Counted from the stretch's first letter, positions 49,466 through 64,000 are shown. The stretch: DNA of 64,000 nucleotides from Kudoa neothunni (GCA_964304625.1 OZ199838.1:2356001-2420000); one strand, 5' to 3'. Made by a program: numbers and translations. The notes: generated by a model not told the origin, from the sequence alone.

Positions 49466-51119
49466 CTACTTCTTGGATCTTTTTTTAGTTGAAGGAGCGT
49501 CGACTTTCAAAGCAGCATGTCCTTTTTCTTTAATGTGTTTAAAAAGTTTGGAATTTGATTGAAAAGTTTCTCCACAAATCTGACATTTGAATTCATCTTT
49601 TTTTCCTTCGCTACCATTCCTCACGTCTGAACAATCTACAGCTACAGAAGTACGAGACTGTTCGTTTTTAGGTGCTGTGGTAGACGGTTGCAATGGCTTT
49701 TTCTTCTTAGATTTATTTTTACGCTTCGCTTTGTTGAGATCTTCCTTGGTGATTATTTGGTCAATTTCCATTTTATCTAAGGCAATTTCGTCATCAGGAG
49801 AATCCAGCTTGATGGTTTCGAAATGTTGTTGTATTACATCATGATCAATTTCTTCGTCTACTTGTACTTGTTCTACAGTGTCATCGACATCAATTGAATC
49901 TTCTTGTAAATGTTTGTCTTCTCCCATTTTATCGCATGAATCAGAGGTTGGAGGAGTGAAAAATTTGTCGTCGAGATATTTTTGTCTTTTCTTAGCTCTA
50001 AGATCATACAGATTATAATTCTAACTTTAGACATGGTTCACAAACCTTTCACAAGCTCTAACAATGGAGAGATGCTTTTTCGATTTGATGTGACTTAAAA
50101 ACATGGCCAAAGTTTTAAAATCTTTATCACACAAAATGCACTTGATACATTTCACTATAGATTCGTCTAATTCGTCTTTAAAAACAAATGCGGAGTGTTG
50201 CTCTAGAGTGGATTTGATTTCCTCATCATCGATTCCATCGAAATCACGGTTAGCTTTTTGTTTGTGCGAATTCACCACAAACTCATCTATTTGATTGTCA
50301 ATCTCATCGAGATCTCCCAGAATATTTTGATAATGAGCTTGCCAATCGACATCGATAGGGGGTCGACGAACACTTGGAGGAGGTTTGTTAGTAGGATTGG
50401 TATTGGTTGTTTTTGGTGCCGGTGTTTTTCTAGGCGATTTTTAGTGATAACCCATACCAAAATTAAATTAAATACTTTGGTATTCGTTTATCTCTTTTTT
50501 TTAGAAACAATACCAATGCACGCACACTTTCATTGTATTGTTTCACTTGTAGAGTTCGATTTTTGCTGTTGAGTTTTTTGATATAGCGTACCTCTTGACG
50601 ATTAACTCCTTCTGACTCACTGATTTCATCTGTCCATGAGAAAGTTTTTTTGGTTTGAAAAATCGACCATCTCAAGTAGAAAGGTTTGACCACACTTTCA
50701 AAATTACTATCACTGTAACCGAACACAGGATAATCTGCCTCAGTTTTAGTTTTGTCGAAGAGAAGTTCCTCGGTGACAATGGTCTGAAACAATTCTCTAT
50801 ACACAGTGTAAAATCCATCTACACTATCATCATAATTTTTGAAAGCGTAAGTGTTGTGATAGGAAGACGGATTAACAAAATTGCCACTTAATTCTTCCAC
50901 TTCGAGCGCATCCTTGTTTCGATCATACCATGCTCGTTCATGTGGATCACTCAAAACTTTATACGCCTTTTGAATATCGAGAAATTTGTTTCTTGCTTCC
51001 TCGGCATTCCCCACATTTTTATCAGGGTGATATTTGAGGGCAAATTTTTTGTACGCCTTTGTGATCTCTTCAGTTGTTGCCGCACTATGCAGCTCTAATT
51101 CCTCATAGTAGCATTTCAT
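49466..51119 (-). CDS. DNAJC21: DNAJC21 / Jjj1-family J-domain and zinc-finger ribosome factor
   Basis: DNAJC21/Jjj1 stimulates HSP70 to release and recycle factors from cytoplasmic pre-60S ribosomes; human loss causes bone-marrow failure. Proposed exons: 51119-50476, 50429-50046 and 49997-49466. Introns are 46 and 48 bases, and the sum of 1560 bases gives 519 aa (human 531 or more). The J domain opens MKCYYEELELHSAATTEEIT with the catalytic HPD at about 31-33, then LSDPHERAWYDRN, GFYTVYRELF, FPVFGYS-like spacing and PFYLRWSIFQTKKTFSW, all DNAJC21-specific. Exon 2 carries a C-x2-C...H-x5-H finger (CILCDKDFKTLAMFLSHIKS) and the C-terminus a second (CQICGETFQSNSKLFKHIKE) with a Lys-rich end. 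The start is the family's MKC methionine; the frame continues upstream to another ATG at 51185. Confidence 0.94.
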
Positions 51120-51446
51120 TAGATAATTTTTAGATGAAGAAGGTGTGTGGACAGATAAATTGATGCGCAATCGCAAAGGATTCATAGAAATCACACCACA
51201 GTATATACAAGATTTAATATACTGAGTAAAATTTAAGATGGAAACTCAGGAGTTATCATCTTAAAGTCAGTGTTTAGCTGCAATGTATATATTAACAATT
51301 TTAACACGCAGTAAAAATAAAATATAACACGTCGCGCGATCAATCACTTTAAAATTATAAGAAAAAAATTTAATATTACATAATATTGAGGATCATTGTT
51401 CAACTTGAAAATGAACCAACTTTTATAAAATATGGTTGCGTGCGCA
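51120..51446 (-). promoter_or_regulatory. DNAJC21 upstream region with optional N-terminal extension
   Basis: The DNAJC21 frame is open upstream to ATG at 51185 and would add 22 residues rich in Arg, Leu and Ser with no acidic residues (MNPLRLRINLSVHTPSSSKN), resembling a mitochondrial presequence. TTGCGTGCGCA at 51436-51446 lies about 320 bases upstream of the MKC start. Both roles are inference. Confidence 0.35.
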
Positions 51447-53147
51447 GTTTACGTCATGTGTTAGGAATATGGAAACATATCGAAGAATTTTTGTTTTAGA
51501 CATATATAGATTCGATCAATATGATAGATTATGTCTAATTTATGTCTCAAGCGATATATTAAAAACAGTGTCATCTATATAAACGAACGAAGAGCGATAT
51601 GACGAAATTTGTCCGATACGCATGTGCAATATAAAAGTAAAAAAAAAGAGAAAAGTCGTGACTTTAAATATGATAAAATTCTGCATAATAGTTTTTACGT
51701 AAAGGATTATAATAATTCAACGAAACAATATTGGCACTTCGGTAATTATAAAGCTTGTGACACCCGAAAAACAACCTTTTTCGCATATTTTTATCGCCTA
51801 TTTTTCACGATTCTTTTTAATAAAATAAATAAACATGGACTGAAAAAATTCAGCCTCAATAAATAACTTCTAAATTTTAACCAAATTTTTTTTAGAACAT
51901 CGTTCCGCATGTAATCTCTTTCCTGGTTACAAAAACTTTCCAATTTCCTTATAAGTCATATATTTTAACACATTTGTTTCGTTAAATTACTCGAATTATT
52001 TTTAAACATAATTATTTGATCAGAAAAGGAGTTTAAGTTCTTTATATAATGGTGTTAGATTTTACAAACGGAAAAAATCAATGAATTGATACTTTAGATA
52101 GTGAAATAAAAATTTGATTTTAATTTATGATTTTAAAATAAATTTTTTAGTTTAGGAATTTTTGTTGGATATCTATATTCACTAGATAAAATTATATGGC
52201 TGAATTTGTTTGAAAATTTGATCATGTTAATTTAAATATTGTTGAATTTAAAAATCTAACATTTTAGCTCTTGCATTAGTTTATGAAAAAATTATAAACT
52301 ATTATGTTTGTCATAAAATAAAAAATAAAGTATAGAAATTATCGAATCATAAAATCATCGATTTTAAAGATTTTGAAAACAAATTGATTACAAAACTTTG
52401 CCATTTATAATTAATTTGTTGGTTTATTCTGATTGAGTAAATGTAAATAAATACAAATTCTATAACCAAAAAAACAGGTGACTGAGTGTATTTTTGAAAA
52501 AATCAGTTATTTTGGATTGTCATATTTTGACCCACTATATCGTATATATATATATATATATATTTCAATTCCCAATGCTAATAATATTCGAAAATCTGAT
52601 CTTCGTTTCGGATAATATGATTTAGCGTTATTGTATTAGATATGTTACAATGATTCACAATAGCTATCTTGGAGTTCTAACAGAAAATTTTAAAAATATT
52701 TTATAATTTTCCTGCGATCAATGATCAATGACACGTGGATCAACAGATTATCCCTAAAAATGTACAAAATAAATACCGCGCGATTTTCGCTACATATTTT
52801 GCATCATTTACAACCAATTATTCAGACTAAAATTAATATTAAGTTGAATATATTTGTTTATATAAATATTAGGAACATTTACGATTATAAATAAGTAACT
52901 TACAAAAGATTGTAAAAACTTCATCAACCCCCGCCAGACTTACGCATAGCTGGTTAGTTGCGCTGACTTAACGTAGAATTAAATTTTTCATAATATGAAA
53001 AGTTTCCAAGAAATGGCCTAAGATCGAAATTTCGTAGACAATAATAACCATCACAATAAATTGAATGAAAAAATACAAATAAATTTAAATATGCCACATC
53101 GTATCTACAATAATTCGGTAGAAAAGTTTTTACAAAAAATTGGTGTT
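51447..53147. other. AT-rich intergenic stretch with TA microsatellite
   Basis: A (TA)n tract occupies about 52543-52562. GTTGCGCTGAC near 52962 repeats the site found upstream of NAA50. No coding exon was recognised; the plus-strand open frame at 51609-51866 is Lys/Tyr-rich and matches nothing. Confidence 0.45.
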
Positions 53148-56029
<2,882 letters not shown>

Positions 56030-56536
56030 TACACTAATATTAACAAAAATCACTCCCAACTACATCAACTGCTCAAAAATAACGAAGGGCCGAAAAATTA
56101 ACGCAACAATTTCTATACTAAACACAGATCCTACATAGGCAACCATACCCAGTCTAATTGTAAACTAACATTAAATTACAAACTAAAAATCCTAAACCTA
56201 ACATCACTCTAACTATGCCTGACCGATAATGATATAATGACACGCAAAAGTGGGAAAGTAAGTCGGCCACAATTAAGTCGTATCGAAATTCGTATGGAGC
56301 CGGTAAGGAGACTGGGGCAAGTTAACGAACACGTCCGGTCCAACAATTAATTACACCAACACAATATACAACAACCGAAACAGAGTCGTTTAATTATTAT
56401 TACCTTTTCAAATAAGAACAGCCAACGTAATGTGAGTCACTCAAGACAAAATGAAGGTCTGCGTGAATCGTCTATCGTCGGATAAACTCGTATAGTTGTA
56501 TGTAGATTTAAGATGGTGACTATTTACACTCCCTCG

Positions 56537-56548
56537 CTGCGTGCGCGG
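56537..56548. promoter_or_regulatory. GCGTGCGCGG site upstream of the zinc-finger gene
   Basis: CTGCGTGCGCGG lies about 510 bases before the zinc-finger gene's ATG, in a less AT-rich patch. It is the same core as at 31851, 46508 and 51436. Confidence 0.35.
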
Positions 56549-56776
56549 AGGATGAAAGCATTACGCCCATACGTGATTTTTCTTGTATATTAATTGTTGC
56601 AGAAAAACACTAATAACCAAAAAAGATAAATAACATTTTTCCACTTTTTAATAATCAACACGATTTTTAATTGTTTTAGTTTTCCTTTTACTTTAATCTT
56701 TAATGGAACGAAAATTGAAATTATACGAGTTGGAATTTTTTTCATTTCGTCGATTTATGGAAAATGTGGTTTTATT

Positions 56777-57228
56777 CTAGTATCGGTCTTTTAAATTTGT
56801 TAGGCTCCTGTAAAATTCGTTGTGTTGACTACCACCAAGTGTATTTAATTGATCCAATATTTCGGAACATAATTGTCTGTTGATTTTAAATGTTAAATGT
56901 ATATGTACTGGTAAAACATTCAAGCCGATATTTTGTGAATCAATGCCGAGGGTGTTTATAGTTGTTGAAATATATCATAGTTTTTATAAAACTACCTTCC
57001 AATGCATATAGAGTTAAAATTAAAGATTTTACCTTTGCAATTGAGTGTTTGAATGGGAGAGAGTATTGATGAACAAGATACGATATGAAAAAAGAACAGG
57101 TTTTTTAAATTCCAAACTGATAATAATTTCAGATTTTGAGTCATTAATTTGATTTTATCAGCGGCAAAACTGGACAAGCGATTTATTATTACCAAAATAT
57201 CATCAACATCATCAATTTTGTTCTTCAT
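56777..57228 (-). CDS. Tentative small two-exon gene, product unknown
   Basis: Two frames can be joined: 57228-56996 and 56876-56777, across a 119-base GT...AG intron, giving 110 aa. Exon 1 begins MKNKIDDVDDILVIINRLSS and is partly hydrophobic; exon 2 reads QLCSEILDQLNTLGGSQHNE and ends LKDRY. I recognise no family. Support comes from frame-compatible splice sites, sensible residue composition in exon 2 and a near-perfect NRF-1-like site (TTGCGCACGCGCC, 57728-57740) about 500 bases upstream, the same distance as for the neighbouring zinc-finger gene. The middle of exon 1 is Phe/Ser-rich and may be non-coding. Confidence 0.3.
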
Positions 57229-59520
57229 AAGAATCAGATCATTTTTTTATAAATCGTCACCATAGATGGTCTTACAGTAATTGAGTATTGAGTTGACTTA
57301 GTGAATTAACGATGACTTTGACATAAATTTTTTATCTTGTCATGCTCTTGTTTAATCCAGTTTTTTTCCAAATATTGAAAATACATTGGATTGGTAGAAT
57401 ATATTTCATTCAAAATGAAGTAAAATTTTTGATAGTTTTTTGTTAGATTTTTTAAATTATCAGATGAATAAATCGTAACCTTCTGAATTCATTACGCACA
57501 AAACTAATAAATCGCACAAAGATATATTCACACAAGTTTTTCTTGTAATTATTCTTTAATCATTCACTTTATTTCTAATACATGAAAGTTGGCGTAAAAT
57601 TGTTTTTTGGAGTAAATATGATTGTAATTTTTACGAGAAATATTATTTGACGTTAACAGCTATTATTATTTATATGAAATGGCTAATATTAGAGTAAAAG
57701 CACATATAAAGATAATGCTTTTAATCATTGCGCACGCGCCAAGGAAGTGCAAATAGACACAATTTAAATTTAATCATCTTAATCTCTGGTGAATTTGTAC
57801 GTTTTTATCTAGGAAAAATTAATATATTCGGGAAACCATGCATACTCATCATAACAGTTCGAAATTAGGACGAGTTTTTTAGAACAATTGAATGCGATAA
57901 TTTGAAAACTGTAACTAATATGGTTTTCATTTTTTTTCAAATTCTGATGCAACATTGTTAGATTTACTCAACAAATAATTTTAAATTTACTTGAGAATTT
58001 TTAATATATTCTATCGATTGACTTTGGAGTATATTTAAATCTATTACAAAACTTAATTTTGTTCGGCATGATTCGGTTCAATGATCGGGGATTATTTTCA
58101 ACGAATAATAGGGTCTTGCGTTAAGTAGTGTAAAAAACAAGTTATTATCTAACTCACCGCTAAGGGAGTATATATCATCAAAAAATTCGCTGAAAGTGCT
58201 CATCTTAATTTACCCACCAGAATGGTCCAACTAGTCCAAGTTTATTGCCCAATAAAATCCCATTATTCTGCATAACCCAAATTGGCGCATAATTAAAGTA
58301 AAATCTCCGGAGAAGTATTCTTCAATGTTATAATTAAAAAAGAAACTTTTGGGTTAAAGTTCAGTTCCTCCCCCTTCCGCGACCGCCGGTTACCTGTCAT
58401 CGGTACTAATCGGGTCACGTTTCATAACATATAAACCCAATAAAATCCAGTTTACTTTAGTTAGACGTAATTAAAAAAAATATAATATGTGTTATTTTAA
58501 ATGTTAAAAAATTAAAATAAGGTGTGCAATTTATGTGCATAACAGTATAATATGATATAAATTAATAAATGTTTTTATTAATAAATTTGAGAATTATATA
58601 TAAACGAATATTTTGGATGGTGTTATAGATATTATTGATTAATTATGGATTTTATTTTTTGAAACAAATGATAGATAACGGTATAAAATCTAAAATAAGA
58701 TTACATTTTAAAGATAAATAGTAAATATTTTGTTTATTTTACAACATGTTCTTTTTTAAAAAATGTATAAACTAAAACAATATTTCGACTCATGATATTT
58801 GTATCTTAATGTAATTTTAGTATTTTTTAGATGGATAAAAATCACATATCATGCCATTTCTTTTTTAATTGTATCCTAGTGAGACTATGTTAATGTAAAA
58901 TAATCTCTTTTAACTTAATTTTCGGAAGATTTTGTTATCTTATACAAAAATTTTAATTATTTGATAAATATGCATATAATCATTCTAAAAAAATAGGTTA
59001 ACATTAATTAAAATAAACTTAACAATGCCGTATTTCACTAAAGATATTTATTATGTTTCTACTAGCCATTACTTGTTAACAATCAAAGGATCAGAATGTA
59101 ACTAAAACAACCGTTTCATATTGTTTCTAAAAATCAAAATAATGGAATAAAACTTTAAGAAAGTATTCTTCAAATGTTAAACCCCCAAACGGATAAATAA
59201 TAAACACGTGATTCATTAGTTGTGAGGATATTTTGGTCGATATCATTATTCGAACAAATGTAATCTGTGTTCAAAATAAAAATCGATTGGCCGCGATATT
59301 CAAAATTTTATTGTTTCTTTTGTTTATTTCTCTCTCTCTCTATAGTACGAAAGATTGTTGATTTATTGAAACGAAAATTTACGAAACGTTATATAAGCCT
59401 ACCGAATAGGATTTTGTAGGATTAACTGGCTCCATCAATCACATTTTTCTCAAAATTCTGTGGGTAGAAATTTCTTAAAGTTCGCATTGCATTATGAAAT
59501 ATTTTTTACTAACTATCGTA
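57229..59520. other. AT-rich intergenic stretch
   Basis: Apart from the GCGCACGCGCC site at about 57730, nothing is recognised. A GC-richer patch near 58365-58420 was not matched to other parts of the window. Confidence 0.45.
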
Positions 59521-59524
59521 AAAT

Positions 59525-59660
59525 AAAAACCTTGGGCCCAAAAGACCCCAAGTTCGTTAGAGTGTGTCGTTTTTGTGTACCTTCGAGGGTTACATATGGT
59601 TTGGGGTGTAATACACCCCAAATCCATTAGAACAGGGGTTCTCAACCGTTGTTTCAAATT
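59525..59660. repeat. Palindromic piggyBac-type end next to a hAT-type end
   Basis: Near 59532-59552, CTTGGGCCCAAAAGACCCCAAG forms an imperfect palindrome, followed by ACCTTCGAGGGTTAC (59579-59593), which is the piggyBac-type tip with TTAA decayed to TTAC. Next, 59600-59622 is an 11-base perfect inverted repeat around one base (TTTGGGGTGTA / TACACCCCAAA). At 59633 a hAT-type end begins, CAGGGGTTCTCAACCGTTG. Three terminal motifs therefore sit within 130 bases. No partner ends were found. Confidence 0.45.
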
Positions 59661-59948
59661 TACCCCCTTAACTTGGAAACCAAGTTCATATTTACTTTAA
59701 GGTTTTAATCCCATAAACTCTCGCTCAAAAGTTTCATATAGATTTAATTTTTTAGATTTTTCTAAATTAAATTATTTCTTGCTCATTCCTCCGCTCTTAG
59801 GGTTTGAAATAATTAAAAATAATAAAAATTAATGACACTTGAATATTATTTACCATGAAAATAGTCATTGTTAGTTGTTGTAGCCTAACAAACAATAACT
59901 ATTTAACGGCAGCTTTACTACCACGTTACATTAACCTTTTATTATTAG

Positions 59949-61792
59949 TAGGGTTCCCCCAATACCAATAAAATTTCGTTTTTTAAAACCAGTGTATAAT
60001 AAAGAATAGTATGTCGAATTACATTAAAATGTATCGAGATATCTTTAAATTGGCTCTTTAAAATTATTCTTACATGTTTATAAATCTTTACGCATTTCAT
60101 CATTTAATAATACAAAAAAACACATTAGGTTTGTAATATTCATTAGGTCCGTCAATAAAATATCGGTAATGGTAAAGTATGCGGCACCTAAAATACGTCC
60201 TCTCGCGCACGTTTTTTCAAATTTCTTGTTTCGCGGTTCTTGATAATAAAATAAATGAATATGAAGAGCAAAAATTCGGCTTAAAATAATAACTTTCAAG
60301 TTTTAAGAATTTTTCAACAAACATTGAATTGGTTCTATTTCATATTATTTACCATATAAACACAAATTTTACAATATCAAATTTAATTATACATGTTTTT
60401 ATAGGTTATAATCAAGAATAGTTTAAAAGTGAGAAGACAACCACGTGCTCTCAAAATATATTTTCTTAATTTTTTTAGAGTTGATTAGTTTTTTGAATAA
60501 TTAATAAACATTATATTCTATATCAACATTTAATTTCAATAGTGAAATAACTTAAGGTAGATTATAAAAAGTTATTACTTTTTAGGAGGAATTCTTACAT
60601 GTGTGTTTAGTATAGCATTTGATAAACGTAAAAATGTAGCTATAAAAAAACGAAAAAATTATTAGTTTTAATTAATTATACATGTACCGACAAAAATAAT
60701 AATCTTAATTAACGTATATTTACATTTGGAAATATTCAAAATTAGTATATTTTGTCGAGTTTGTTGTTAGAAAATTTTTGCATCCAAAAAAAATTATAAA
60801 CCAATCAAAATATATTTTAATTTTTTTTCAATGTTTTACTCATATTTCAAGGTGAAAAAAATTAATATAATAATTTTTATAATAAAAATTGAATAAAACT
60901 AATTATAAACTAAAAAAAATCTTACTACAATATTATATATATTTGAAATTTGCAAAAAGTTTATTTTTAATGTTTGTTGAAAAAAGAGCATTAAACTTTA
61001 TGCGAGGCCAAAGGATATTAACTTGAGCAATAGAAATTAATTTTCTTGTGTTTTCTTTATCTCTATAACTTTTTCTATTTTTTATCCCATAAAAAGTTAG
61101 TCGTGCACACATTTTCCGAGTCGGTCCGAAATTCGACTTTAAAAATCCCCTGGCCCAAAAATAACGTATTAGATTGCACTTTAGGAGAGCTTAAATAATT
61201 CGGGAACTAAAATAAACATGACACTGACCATAAATTATTTAGCGTTGATTCCGGGAAAAACAATTGTTAATTACAAACCAGGATTGATACACTCCCGCAC
61301 AGGAATGATCATGATTTAAATTTCGCCAATTACAATCGATAAAGAATGATGTTTAAAAAAAATTTAATTTGACAGCTTCTTTAAATCAATTTTAAACATA
61401 ATATTTCTTTTAATGTTTTAAAGGAACGTCCCTATGCGAAATTTTCCCCAAGCAACGCTGAGCAGTTCGCGCTAGTATCTAAAAATATGGCAAACGAACA
61501 ATTTGATTATCGCATTAAATATATTACTCGTGGTTTGATGTGTTTATGAATAACAAATACCAATCCCGCGATAAATATTTGTTTTACCTTACTAAATTAA
61601 CTAGTTATCCATGTAATAGATATCGAAACATTTGAGAAAATTAATTAAAATTTTACCGACCAATACTATGATCAATAAATTTTAGAGAAATAAAACTTTT
61701 TGTATTGACCAAAAATCTTAGCGTAATCTCATTAGAATACAACAAACGTCTAAAACAATTGAAATTTAAAATGTGGTATCGGTGCAACCCTA
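59949..61792 (-). mobile_element. 1.8-kb terminal-inverted-repeat element, copy B
   Basis: This is the inverted relative of 6680-8554. It starts TAGGGTTCCCCCAATACC at 59949 and ends GGTATCGGTGCAACCCTA at 61792; the latter end preserves the consensus TAGGGTTGCACCGATACC best. Relative to copy A it has about 190 extra bases near 61415-61600, within which lies the 44-base CTAGT-ended block (61433-61476). The flanking 8-mers ATTATTAG and ATTAAAAC share their first four bases and a later A, so a decayed target duplication is possible. It has no coding capacity. Confidence 0.7.
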
Positions 61793-62137
61793 ATTAAAAC
61801 ACAAGATAATACAACGATTGGGTAGCGTAAGGCCCCAATCATTCCATGCGAATTGATCTGTAATTATTGAATAATCGCGAGGTTCAAAAACTTTATGATA
61901 AGATCATAAATAAATAATAAATGATGAATATTTAAAATATTCAGTTTAGCTATATATTTGATGGTTATTTTATAATATCGCGTGATTTTAAATTAAAATC
62001 GAAAAGCAAATTCAACACAAATAAAGATGCCAACAAGTTTTAATCAGAAGTTTAATAGACATTAAATGATATGAAACAGTATGAAATCCGCATGATTTTA
62101 AATGCTCTTTTGATCCACTTATAAATTGCTTAAGGTG

Positions 62138-62620
62138 TCATTTTTGTTTCTTTCCTTTGAAAATTTTTTTACCCATCATGCTTGATCCCAACGATCCTTT
62201 AGACGTTGATGAGCGTTCGGAAGGAGCAACCTTATTAAAAAATTATTAAACCATAAATGTGTAACATTTTTTTTACATTTTCTTCATTTAAACTGTTTTG
62301 ACCAGAAGACTCATGGTCTGCTTTACTGATGATACAAGTTTCTACTAAAAAATCAACTATTATTTTAGATCGTGGTTTCATAGTTTGATACCAGCAAGGT
62401 CAGGATTTTTCTCATAGGCTGCCCACACCTTAAAAACATGTGTGTATTCTTTAAGATATTTGTTCGTAAATCTATCTATGTCAAGACATCTCGCCAAAGC
62501 TTGATTCTTGTAACTTAAAGTATTATACACTTGGCACTCATAAGCGGTTTGTTGGTCGTCAGATGCTTGAATGAATGGCATATTAAAAAATTCAATGGTT
62601 CTTTTTAGTTTAGTAGCCAT
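62138..62620 (-). CDS. Unrecognised small protein, 129 aa, three exons
   Basis: Proposed exons: 62620-62392, 62344-62277 and 62230-62138. Introns are 47 and 46 bases (GT...AG), and the sum of 390 bases gives 129 aa. The first 75 residues look like a compact helical domain, starting MATKLKRTIEFFNMPFIQAS and containing CLDIDRFTNKYLKEYTHVF and WAAYEKNPDL. The tail is Ser/Glu-rich then strongly basic, ending MMGKKIFKGKKQK. It has no signal peptide or membrane segment. The intron sizes match those of the firm genes, and both joins restore sensible protein, so I consider it real. I do not recognise the family, and further exons cannot be excluded. Confidence 0.6.
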
Positions 62621-62640
62621 ACTTTGTCGATTGATCGGAT

Positions 62641-63169
62641 TTAATTAAACTGATGAAAAGATATACATTCACACTGGTGATTAATATTCCATGATAATAA
62701 TTCAGCAGAAATTATTAGTCCGTATCATTTTAATCTTAAATGGATTTTGCGTTTTCGAAATGGCGACATCTCATATTCAAAGTTTCTATTTATTTCTTTA
62801 ATAGTTAATTATGTTGATTACTCGAGGCTGGATTATCTATATCTCAAAAAACATCAGAAAAAGGAAGCAACAATTATTCTTTGTCAAAACTATACACACA
62901 ATACATACCAATTTGCACTGGTCAATTTGTTATTTCACAACTAATTATGGCGATATAGTTTGGTTGGAATGACCATTATAAAACGATCTGATTTCGAAAT
63001 ATAGCCACCGAATCAAATAGATATGGGTTTAAGATGAAATAAGAAAACAAATCTGTAATATTGAAGAAGAATATTTATTATGGAGATAATTCTTACGATC
63101 CCAAAAATTAATTATTTCGTTAGGACGATTAAACAAACAAGAAGTTTTATTTTTTACAAGTTATAAACT
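62641..63169. other. Intergenic, nothing recognised
   Basis: AT-rich upstream flank of the unrecognised gene. A plus-strand open frame at 62747-62944 resembles nothing known. Confidence 0.45.
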
Positions 63170-63500
63170 AGATTAATTCATTAGACTGTTGCATTATCGC
63201 CAGCGAGATCTTCTCCGCTAACGCGTAGGCACCATAATGAGCCGCACGTAACACCTTGCCTACCTTTCTGATGTAAATTAGTTTCTGGAATAAGCCAATT
63301 AAATATCCTCGTTTCGAGGTAACCACACCCCAACTCTACCTATTGAACGGTGTTTACCATTCAGAATCCTGCTAATATTATCACGTAATATGATCCAAGA
63401 ATTCGAACCTCTTATCCGACTCTGCCGAGGGCAGATTGTTCGGTGATATGGTTGTTGGGCTCAGAATCCGAAACTACCTTATTCGACTCCTGTCACTGAT
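63170..63500 (-). repeat. Possible tRNA-derived SINE
   Basis: This segment is much less AT-rich than its surroundings. On the minus strand, GAGCCCAACAACC (near 63460) and GAGGTTCGAATTC (63397-63409) are spaced about as far apart as RNA polymerase III A and B boxes; the second is close to the GGTTCGANNCC B box. A body with GTGCCTACGCGTTAGCGGAG and TCGCTGGCGATAATGC follows. The A box is weak, no full tRNA cloverleaf can be drawn, and no second copy is present in the window. Confidence 0.3.
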
Positions 63501-64000
63501 TAGTCTATTGTTTTCGTACGAGTATGTCTCTATCTCGTAACGGGAGCTGTTGTTAGAATGGAATTATAACATATAATCTCATCTGCAGTTGCGATTAGAC
63601 CTAACAGATGATGTTAAATTAGAAGTTTGAATCGTCAGGGATGCATTAACAGCAGGGTGGCATAAGGCTCAATAAAATTGGTCATTGTCCAACATATTAT
63701 TTAAAAAAATTGTCCGCTTCCGACCTTAGATAATCCATATAGAAACAGTTGGACGTGAGCACAATCTTTAAAAAACCTTAGTACATTTGATTTGATTCAA
63801 CAACTATTATAATGATCTCGAAGTTATAATCTCAGATAAAAACTAACTTCTCAAGATGACATGACTTTAAGCGATGACGGATCTTTTGCAACATTAATTC
63901 AGCCGTTGAGGCATGTCTTTTACATTCCGCAGAACTCATTGGAATAGAATAAATTGACCTCGCAAGATGCTTGAGGTTGGAATGAGCGCGATAAATTAGG
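63501..64000. other. Mixed-composition sequence to the window edge
   Basis: Less AT-rich than average but with no long open frame. It may continue the repeat at 63170-63500. Confidence 0.3.

Noticed and set aside
52543-52562. (TA)n tract as a functional element
   Set aside because: Simple microsatellite; a similar one lies at about 54079-54096. Nothing ties either to a gene.
56777-57228. IFT20 as identity of the tentative gene
   Set aside because: A loose coiled-coil resemblance in the first exon, but the second exon does not fit and no diagnostic motif is present.
63390-63480. Functional tRNA gene on the minus strand
   Set aside because: A B-box-like GGTTCGAATTC is present, but no acceptor stem, anticodon arm or good A box can be drawn; at best SINE-derived.

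Overview
The window is nuclear DNA of a small-bodied metazoan. It is AT-rich, and its genes are cut by very small GT-AG introns, mostly 38-70 bases, so most exons can be joined by eye from conserved protein sequence. The gene set (ASCC3, MRE11, a BRWD/PHIP protein, NAA50, IER3IP1, NUFIP1, DNAJC21, shugoshin, a STAR RNA-binding protein) is animal-type. The compact genes, tiny introns and standard stop codons would fit a reduced invertebrate such as an orthonectid, but that placement is inference.

Layout. 1-4.3 kb: MULE and hAT transposon remnants and a piggyBac-type end. 4.35-5.50 kb (-): a five-exon shugoshin. 6.5-8.6 kb: a mariner/pogo-like end and a 1.9-kb inverted-repeat element (copy A). 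8.92-11.0 kb (+): STAR/KH protein. 11.5-11.9 kb (+): IER3IP1. 12.2-13.8 kb: piggyBac-type ends. 15.4-16.3 kb (+): NAA50. 16.8-22.4 kb: mobile-element debris, including a piggyBac transposase fragment and a hAT MITE with its target duplication. 22.54-31.84 kb (-): ASCC3 (2201 aa predicted). 31.93-34.41 kb (-): MRE11 (613 aa predicted), only 90 bases upstream of ASCC3. 36.7-37.6 kb: repeat debris. 38.0-38.9 kb (+): NUFIP1. 40.5-46.1 kb (-): BRWD/PHIP (1772 aa predicted). 49.5-51.1 kb (-): DNAJC21. 53.1-56.0 kb (-): a C2H2 zinc-finger gene with one apparent one-base slip. 59.5-61.8 kb: transposon ends and copy B of the 1.9-kb element, inverted relative to copy A. 62.1-62.6 kb (-): an unrecognised three-exon gene. 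63.2-63.5 kb: possible tRNA-derived SINE.

Several genes share a nuclear or RNA theme: chromosome cohesion (shugoshin), break repair (MRE11), alkylation repair and ribosome rescue (ASCC3), chromatin reading (BRWD), and snoRNP and 60S assembly (NUFIP1, DNAJC21). They are not an operon, and the grouping may be chance. A GCGCACGC motif close to the NRF-1 consensus recurs upstream of several genes and may be a shared core-promoter element. I saw no LTR or other virus-like element, no CRISPR array, no rRNA and no convincing tRNA gene. Exon joins were made by eye from GT/AG sites, reading frame and remembered family sequences. Predicted lengths come from exon sums that are multiples of three, except in the zinc-finger gene.
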